Translations under genes and position numbers: made by a program
Notes under the pieces: model-generated
Told to the model about the DNA's origin: nothing
What the model saw: the letters and a program-made list of their open reading frames with translations, nothing else
Database searches by the model: none
Shown: positions 11,845-12,440 of the stretch, one piece after another
How the letters are laid out: each line of letters starts with the position of its first letter
Numbering within the stretch: position 1 is the stretch's first letter
NCBI GenBank assembly: GCA_016206685.1
Contig: JACQRB010000012.1
Coordinates: forward strand, 1-12,440
Origin: Candidatus Omnitrophota bacterium
GTDB taxonomy: Bacteria > Omnitrophota > Gorgyraeia > Aquiviventales > Aquiviventaceae
Direction: 5' to 3'
Length of the DNA: 12,440 nucleotides

Positions 11845-12440
11845 ATGAACGGCGCCCAACACAACCACTCGGCTGTCCTGATCGAGCCGTGGCGGATCTT
11901 CCGCATCATGGGGGAGTTCGTCGAAGGGTTTGACGAGCTCTCCCATGTGACCAAGGCGGTGTCCGTCTTCGGCTCCTCCAAAGCCACCCGGCACGATCCC
12001 TACTACCGGCTGTCCGAGGACGTCGCCGGGGCCTTGGTCAAGGCGGGCTATGCGGTGATCACCGGGGCCGGCCCCGGCTCCATGGAAGCGGCCAACAAGG
12101 GCGCCACGGAAGCGCACGGGGAATCCATCGGGCTCAACATCGAAATCCCCACCCTCCAGCAGGCGAACCGCTTTGTGAGGCGGCTCATCAACTTCAATTT
12201 CTTCTTCATCCGGCGCGTGATGTTCGTGAAATACTCCAAGGCCTTCGTGTTCATGCCCGGGGGGTATGGGACGCTGGATGAGCTCTCCGAGATCATCACG
12301 CTGATCCAGACGAAGAAGATCGATCCGGTCCCCGTGATTCTCGTCGGGCGGGCGTTCTGGCAGGGGCTGCTGACGTGGCTGGAGGACGAGGTGCTGCGGC
12401 GCCGCGGCTACGTGGAGGCGCAGGACCTGCGCCTCTTCAC
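11845..12440 (+). CDS. LOG-family (TIGR00730-type) Rossmann-fold protein, 3'-truncated by the window
   Basis: LOG-family proteins are nucleotide 5'-monophosphate phosphoribohydrolases in characterised cases (cytokinin activation in plants, AMP/IMP nucleosidase activity in some bacteria). The visible 198 residues include EPWRIFRIMGEFVEGFDEL (residues 14-32), a conserved N-terminal region of one bacterial subgroup that fixes the start near the ATG at 11845. They also include GAGPGSMEAANKGA (74-87) and the hallmark PGGYGTLDE (138-146). The reading frame is open to the last base, so the gene continues beyond the window. No Shine-Dalgarno precedes the ATG. The 55-nt gap with a promoter-like sequence suggests a transcription unit separate from the upstream genes. 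Its physiological role here is unknown. Confidence 0.92.
   Translation, partial: MNGAQHNHSAVLIEPWRIFRIMGEFVEGFDELSHVTKAVSVFGSSKATRHDPYYRLSEDVAGALVKAGYAVITGAGPGSMEAANKGATEAHGESIGLNIEIPTLQQANRFVRRLINFNFFFIRRVMFVKYSKAFVFMPGGYGTLDELSEIITLIQTKKIDPVPVILVGRAFWQGLLTWLEDEVLRRRGYVEAQDLRLF

Overview
The window is a compact run of housekeeping genes, all on the + strand, from a GC-rich diderm (Gram-negative-type) bacterium. The envelope genes show this: BamA, a Skp/OmpH-type chaperone and four lipid A activities (LpxC, FabZ, LpxA, LpxI). Three traits narrow the source: LpxC and FabZ are fused in one polypeptide, LpxI is present instead of the more familiar LpxH, and the pth-rpsF-ssb-rpsR-rplI-dnaB block leads straight into bamA-skp-lpx. 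I suspect an uncultured lineage such as Omnitrophota. That is recollection of gene content, not a search; Bacteroidota and Gemmatimonadota also carry LpxC-FabZ fusions.

Layout. Bases 1-15 may be the tail of an upstream gene (ending EEKG, possibly L25/Ctc). A GC-rich, hairpin-prone gap (16-140) follows. Next come pth (141-716), rpsF (713-1060), ssb (1066-1497), rpsR (1512-1769) and rplI (1772-2215). A 92-nt gap filled by an inverted/direct repeat separates rplI from dnaB (2308-3648). Then come bamA (3657-5948, probably starting earlier), skp (5962-6522), the lpxC-fabZ fusion (6522-7844), lpxA (7837-8625), lpxI (8618-9442), a Nudix hydrolase (9454-9900), a rhomboid protease (9897-10577) and an RlmC/RlmD-type RNA methyltransferase (10581-11789). 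A 55-nt gap with a plausible promoter precedes a LOG-family gene (11845-) that runs off the window. Apart from the repeat-filled gap and the final one, genes are separated by 14 nt or less or overlap, so 141-11789 looks like one transcription unit.

How the genes work together. The first block serves translation and replication: peptidyl-tRNA recycling, ribosomal proteins S6, S18 and L9, SSB and the replicative helicase. The second block builds the outer membrane: the beta-barrel insertase, its periplasmic chaperone, and early to middle steps of lipid A synthesis, with FabZ supplying hydroxyacyl-ACP chemistry. lpxD, lpxB and lpxK are not in the window. The last genes (Nudix, rhomboid, methyltransferase) are accessory housekeeping.

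No new multi-gene system is visible. The observations most worth a second look are small-scale: a likely AUU start for bamA inside the end of dnaB, heptamer repeat arrays that encode most of the Skp signal peptide, and a decamer-based inverted repeat that occupies the dnaB leader up to 7 nt before its ATG.
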